In this document: piece by piece, positions 21,354-24,104 of the stretch | Position numbering within the stretch: position 1 is the stretch's first letter | Layout: every line of letters starts with the position of its first letter | NCBI GenBank assembly: GCA_017649745.1 | Contig: JAGCGE010000232.1 | Span: 1-24,104, forward strand | Reading direction: 5' to 3' | Source: Clostridiales bacterium | GTDB taxonomy: Bacteria; Bacillota_A; Clostridia; Saccharofermentanales; Saccharofermentanaceae | DNA: 24,104 nucleotides | Translations under genes and position numbers: made by a program | The notes under the pieces: model-generated | Database searches by the model: none | What the model was told of the DNA's origin: nothing | Seen by the model: the letters and a program-made list of their open reading frames with translations, nothing else

Positions 21354-21924
21354 CTTTGGTATAAGTAATAGAATTTACCGCACCATCCTCGAAAATAAAG
21401 GACAGCTTGGTACCGCCTTCTGTGACGGTCATGTTGGATGAAGCATCGCCTTCAACAGTGTAGTCAGTGTAAAGGCCCTTGATGTCATCTTCGCTCATTC
21501 CGATGTATGCACCCTCAGGTGTTGTTACAACGTCGTCGCGAAGCTCGACTGAAAGAACGTAGTCGACGTCATCCTTCGGATATGTCCTGATGACGAAATC
21601 CTTATATGTGTATACCTTGTCCTTGCCCTGGAAAGCGCAGGAGTCAGCCTCGAAATAATCGTCAGGATCGCCAAGCGCGTCGATGAATTCCGATGTAGGC
21701 ATGTCGATCGAGATAGTCTTGCCGCTTGCCTTAAACACGAGAGATGATGCAGGGGTAAAAGATACTGATCCTTCTGCGCCCTTATCGTTAGCTGCGGTCG
21801 TCTCTGCTGCGCCCTGTGCAGCTCCTGAACCTGCTGTTGTCTCTGTTGTATTGTCTGAACAAGCCGCAATACCCATAACGAGGGATAATGCGAGCAATGC
21901 TGATGCTGCTTTCTTAAGTTTCAT
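21346..21924 (-). CDS. Putative lipoprotein, unknown function
   Basis: The 192-aa product has a clear lipoprotein signal: MKLKK, a hydrophobic core, and GIAAC with C22 as the lipidation site. A Thr/Ala/Gly-rich linker follows (about 24-52), then a folded domain of about 140 aa (TPASSLVFKASGKTISI to the end). The domain has repeated beta-strand character and segments such as IGMSEDDIKGLY that recall small extracytoplasmic beta domains. The ATG at 21924 is preferred over the one at 21930 because GGAGG lies 7 bp upstream of it and only one base from the other. It begins just after the SGNH gene stop, so the two are translationally coupled. A link with MBOAT-dependent surface acylation is inferred from this. 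Confidence 0.8.
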   Translation of the reverse strand: MKLKKAASALLALSLVMGIAACSDNTTETTAGSGAAQGAAETTAANDKGAEGSVSFTPASSLVFKASGKTISIDMPTSEFIDALGDPDDYFEADSCAFQGKDKVYTYKDFVIRTYPKDDVDYVLSVELRDDVVTTPEGAYIGMSEDDIKGLYTDYTVEGDASSNMTVTEGGTKLSFIFEDGAVNSITYTKAE

Positions 21925-21926
21925 TC

Positions 21927-22958
21927 TCATTCCTCCAGTTCTTTTTTCTGTTCTTCTATCATCTTATTATAGTATTCGACCTTCTTCGAATAAACCTCTG
22001 AGATCTTAGGATCGTTCCTGTGATCTTCAAGATTGAAGTTATCCATCAGGTATCTGCCGAAGTAGACTGACAGCTTCTCCGCGCCGGTGAGGTTAAGGTG
22101 AAGACCTGCGTCGTAAGTGTCGACTGACATATCAAGTCCGATCTCTTCCTGAAGAGGGATCATGTTGATATATGTAAGTCCGTTCTCCTTAGCGTAGTCC
22201 TCGACCTGCTTGTCCCACTCATCATACCAGTAAGGATATTCGGTCGGTGCTTTAATAAGGACGAGTTTACTGCCGTGTTCGTTACATATGTCCCTTATCT
22301 TATCAAGATACATCATTGCCGTTGATCCGAAAGTATAATCATCAAGCGGCATCGGTTCCGGGAAATTACCCTGCGGCCTGATGTCTGTCCTCATGTAGTA
22401 GCCGTTATGCGTGACGAGTCTTTTCGAGAAGATATGATCGAAGTCTTCCTGAGTGAGCTCAGACCATCTCGAGTGATATCTAAGGATCGGGAAGACATAA
22501 TCGATGAAGCTTTCCTCAGGGATCATCGAAGCGTTGATGCAGTCGATCTTGGACTTCGACCACTTCATGCCGTCTATCGTCATCCTGTTGTACTCCTCTT
22601 TCTGAGGTGTGTTGTACTTAAGTGCCAGGACGTTAAAGACTACTACCTTCGGCGTCTCATACTTGTAGGTGTCTTCGAGAAGATAATAGGACTGCCAGAT
22701 GAGCTGCTGCGAGCTGCCTCTGATGTAAGAGGTGATGCCATACTCTTCCCAGAGCTTCATGGTGGAGAAGTTCTCGTATACTTCGCAGTCACCTATGAAG
22801 AGGACATCGTGATCGGTCGTCTCCTTATAGTATTCCTCGACCATGGAGCCTTCCACGATATCGCCCTGATATTTAGGCATAACGAGCCTTTGCGCGAACC
22901 ACAGTCCCGCGATAAGAAAGCTAGCTATCAGTAATGATGCGATGATCTTTTTCTTCAT
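21927..22958 (-). CDS. SGNH-hydrolase-like MBOAT partner with Cys in the nucleophile position
   Basis: The 343-aa product has one N-terminal membrane anchor or signal (residues 4-22) and an extracytoplasmic SGNH-like domain. The block I motif reads VLFIGDCEVYENFS, so Cys58 (codon TGC at 22785-22787) stands where GDS would have Ser. The acid/base pair is D283-x3-H287 in DAGLHLN. Such proteins work with MBOAT transporters (as in AlgI/AlgJ/AlgX and DltB/DltD) to place acyl groups on cell-surface polymers. It starts 8 bp after the MBOAT stop, and its AAGGAG ribosome binding site overlaps that stop. The lipoprotein gene follows directly. The polymer and acyl group are unknown. Confidence 0.82.
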   Translation of the reverse strand: MKKKIIASLLIASFLIAGLWFAQRLVMPKYQGDIVEGSMVEEYYKETTDHDVLFIGDCEVYENFSTMKLWEEYGITSYIRGSSQQLIWQSYYLLEDTYKYETPKVVVFNVLALKYNTPQKEEYNRMTIDGMKWSKSKIDCINASMIPEESFIDYVFPILRYHSRWSELTQEDFDHIFSKRLVTHNGYYMRTDIRPQGNFPEPMPLDDYTFGSTAMMYLDKIRDICNEHGSKLVLIKAPTEYPYWYDEWDKQVEDYAKENGLTYINMIPLQEEIGLDMSVDTYDAGLHLNLTGAEKLSVYFGRYLMDNFNLEDHRNDPKISEVYSKKVEYYNKMIEEQKKELEE

Positions 22959-22966
22959 AAGACTCC

Positions 22967-24104
22967 TTAGAACTGATTATAGATAAACTGCGTCGAATCG
23001 TATCCGAGGCCGTACACTCCGAAAACAATGATAACGATCAGAAGGACCGATAGTAAGAAGTGGCGAACGACGAATTCGTCATCCTTAAATACCTGTCCGC
23101 GCTTTGCCTTTACGATGCTGACAGTAAGGATGATCACAAATGACACGATAAGAACGATATAGTCAGGTCTTGTAAGACCGATATTAAGAAGCGAACCGTC
23201 GGCGAAGATCTTCAGGTTGATGTTCGTGAACATCGTTCCCACCATCTTAAACGTCAGAGGCACGTTCCTGTAAACATCGAACATCCTTATCATGCTCATG
23301 AGAAGGATCGTTCTTACTATCTCGAAGATACCGTAAACGGCGGTATCCTTGATCTTTACTTTACTGTGGAACTTCGCATAGAGCGGCTCAAGTTCCTGTG
23401 AGATCATGATAACTACGAAGTTCATGAGACCCCAGACGATGAAGTTCCATGCTGCTCCGTGCCAAAGACCCGTTGTAAACCATACGATGAGTGACGACAG
23501 ATAGACAGGAACTCTTTTTCCGATCTTCTGGCCCAGCTTCTCTCTCGACCACTTCGAGATCTTGAGCATCGGTCCGCAGACTGATACCGGATAGAATATA
23601 TAATCCGTGAACCACGTGCCCATCGTGATGTGCCAGCGGTTCCAGTATTCCTTGATGTTTTTCGAGAAGTAAGGGAGGTTAAAGTTCTCGGCTACGTCGA
23701 TGCCAAGGACCTTCGCGATTCCAATCGTGATATCGATACCACCCGTGAAGTCGCAGTAAAGATCGAATGCGTAGAAGAGCATCGTGACGAAAACGAATGT
23801 ACCCTTGTAAGTGTCAGTGTCAGCCGCAAGCGCGATAACTGCCGGAGCGATCCTGTTCGCAACGACCATCTTCTTGAAGTAACCCCAGATGATCCTCGTA
23901 AGTCCCTTCGAGATGTTAGTCTCCTGAAGCTTATGTCCTCCGAAAAGCGTAGGAGCGAGATCTTCATAACGACAGATCGGACCCTGGACCATGAGTGGGA
24001 AGAATGACACGAACAGCAAGAGCTTGAACGGATTTTTCTGAGGAGCGGTCTTACCCCTGTAGACATCGATCACGTAACTGCATGTCTGGAATGTGTAATA
24101 TGAG
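22967..24104 (-). CDS. MBOAT family O-acyltransferase (AlgI/DltB-like), N-terminus outside window
   Basis: The frame runs open to the right edge. The codons before the GTG at 24073 read SYYTFQTCSYVIDVYRGK, a conserved internal MBOAT segment, so the true start lies beyond the window. The multi-spanning membrane protein has FPLMVQGPICRYEDL, FDLYCDFTGGIDI and the WNRWHITMGTWF segment. It also has the conserved catalytic His in TTGLWHGAAWNF. MBOAT proteins of this type move acyl (often acetyl) groups across the membrane for O-acylation of exopolysaccharide, teichoic acid or peptidoglycan. It is the upstream gene of the SGNH-lipoprotein operon. Its closest named relatives are AlgI-type proteins; the substrate cannot be determined here. 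Confidence 0.93.
   Translation of the reverse strand, partial: SYYTFQTCSYVIDVYRGKTAPQKNPFKLLLFVSFFPLMVQGPICRYEDLAPTLFGGHKLQETNISKGLTRIIWGYFKKMVVANRIAPAVIALAADTDTYKGTFVFVTMLFYAFDLYCDFTGGIDITIGIAKVLGIDVAENFNLPYFSKNIKEYWNRWHITMGTWFTDYIFYPVSVCGPMLKISKWSREKLGQKIGKRVPVYLSSLIVWFTTGLWHGAAWNFIVWGLMNFVVIMISQELEPLYAKFHSKVKIKDTAVYGIFEIVRTILLMSMIRMFDVYRNVPLTFKMVGTMFTNINLKIFADGSLLNIGLTRPDYIVLIVSFVIILTVSIVKAKRGQVFKDDEFVVRHFLLSVLLIVIIVFGVYGLGYDSTQFIYNQF

Overview
The window reads as chromosomal DNA of an anaerobic, fermentative member of the Clostridia, probably Lachnospiraceae or a close rumen/gut relative. The grounds are a reverse rubrerythrin/rubredoxin pair behind a PerR-type operator, a DUF5688-like protein, GH42 and GH1 glycosidases, greA-lysS adjacency, strong GGAGG-type ribosome binding sites and sigma-A promoters. 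The genus cannot be fixed from the sequence alone. Most genes lie on the minus strand. The exceptions are the left-edge glycosidase and HIT gene, the patatin gene and two tRNA-Pro genes.

Layout. 1-1567 (+): the C-terminal part of a GH42 beta-galactosidase, then a HIT-family protein. 1763-2560 (-): a lipoprotein with a Ser/Thr/Glu-rich stalk. 2561-2989: a 429-bp gene-free stretch holding a dense cluster of GTCGTA/TACGAC motifs. 2990-6733 (-): a housekeeping block of guaB (an IMP dehydrogenase closely resembling the Tritrichomonas foetus enzyme), then greA-lysS behind its own promoter. 6872-9834 (-): an operon of a hexapeptide acetyltransferase, an M24 Xaa-Pro aminopeptidase (4-bp ATGA overlap) and a membrane-anchored alpha/beta hydrolase whose nucleophile is Cys instead of Ser. 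10127-11987 (-): a redox/stress block of DJ-1 family protein, thioredoxin, reverse rubrerythrin and a 52-aa rubredoxin. A near-consensus PerR box sits on the rubrerythrin promoter. 12033-16265 (-): GH1 beta-glucosidase, a DUF5688-like protein and an acyl-CoA synthetase with a clear terminator.

16389-17411 (+): tRNA-Pro(TGG) with promoter and terminator, followed directly by a patatin-like phospholipase whose ribosome binding site abuts the terminator T-tract. 17386-20162 (-): a tight three-gene membrane operon of two unrecognised multi-TM proteins and a membrane GGDEF diguanylate cyclase, overlapping the patatin gene tail to tail by 26 bp. 20211-20529 (+): a second tRNA-Pro with anticodon AGG and an acceptor-stem mismatch, behind a perfect consensus promoter. 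It is followed by a 79-bp module present twice, each copy carrying a terminator and bounded by alternating inverted repeats. 20542-24104 (-): an MBOAT O-acyltransferase (partial), an SGNH-like partner with Cys in the nucleophile position, a lipoprotein, and a TerB-like protein with a C-terminal zinc ribbon.

How the parts work together. The redox block is a recognisable oxygen/peroxide defence set: electrons pass through rubredoxin to reverse rubrerythrin, which reduces peroxide. The MBOAT-SGNH pair is the usual architecture for moving acyl groups across the membrane onto a cell-surface polymer. No phage, insertion sequence or CRISPR array is visible. The least explained pieces are the tRNA-Pro(AGG)/inverted-repeat array, the three-gene diguanylate cyclase membrane operon and the intergenic GTCGTA cluster.
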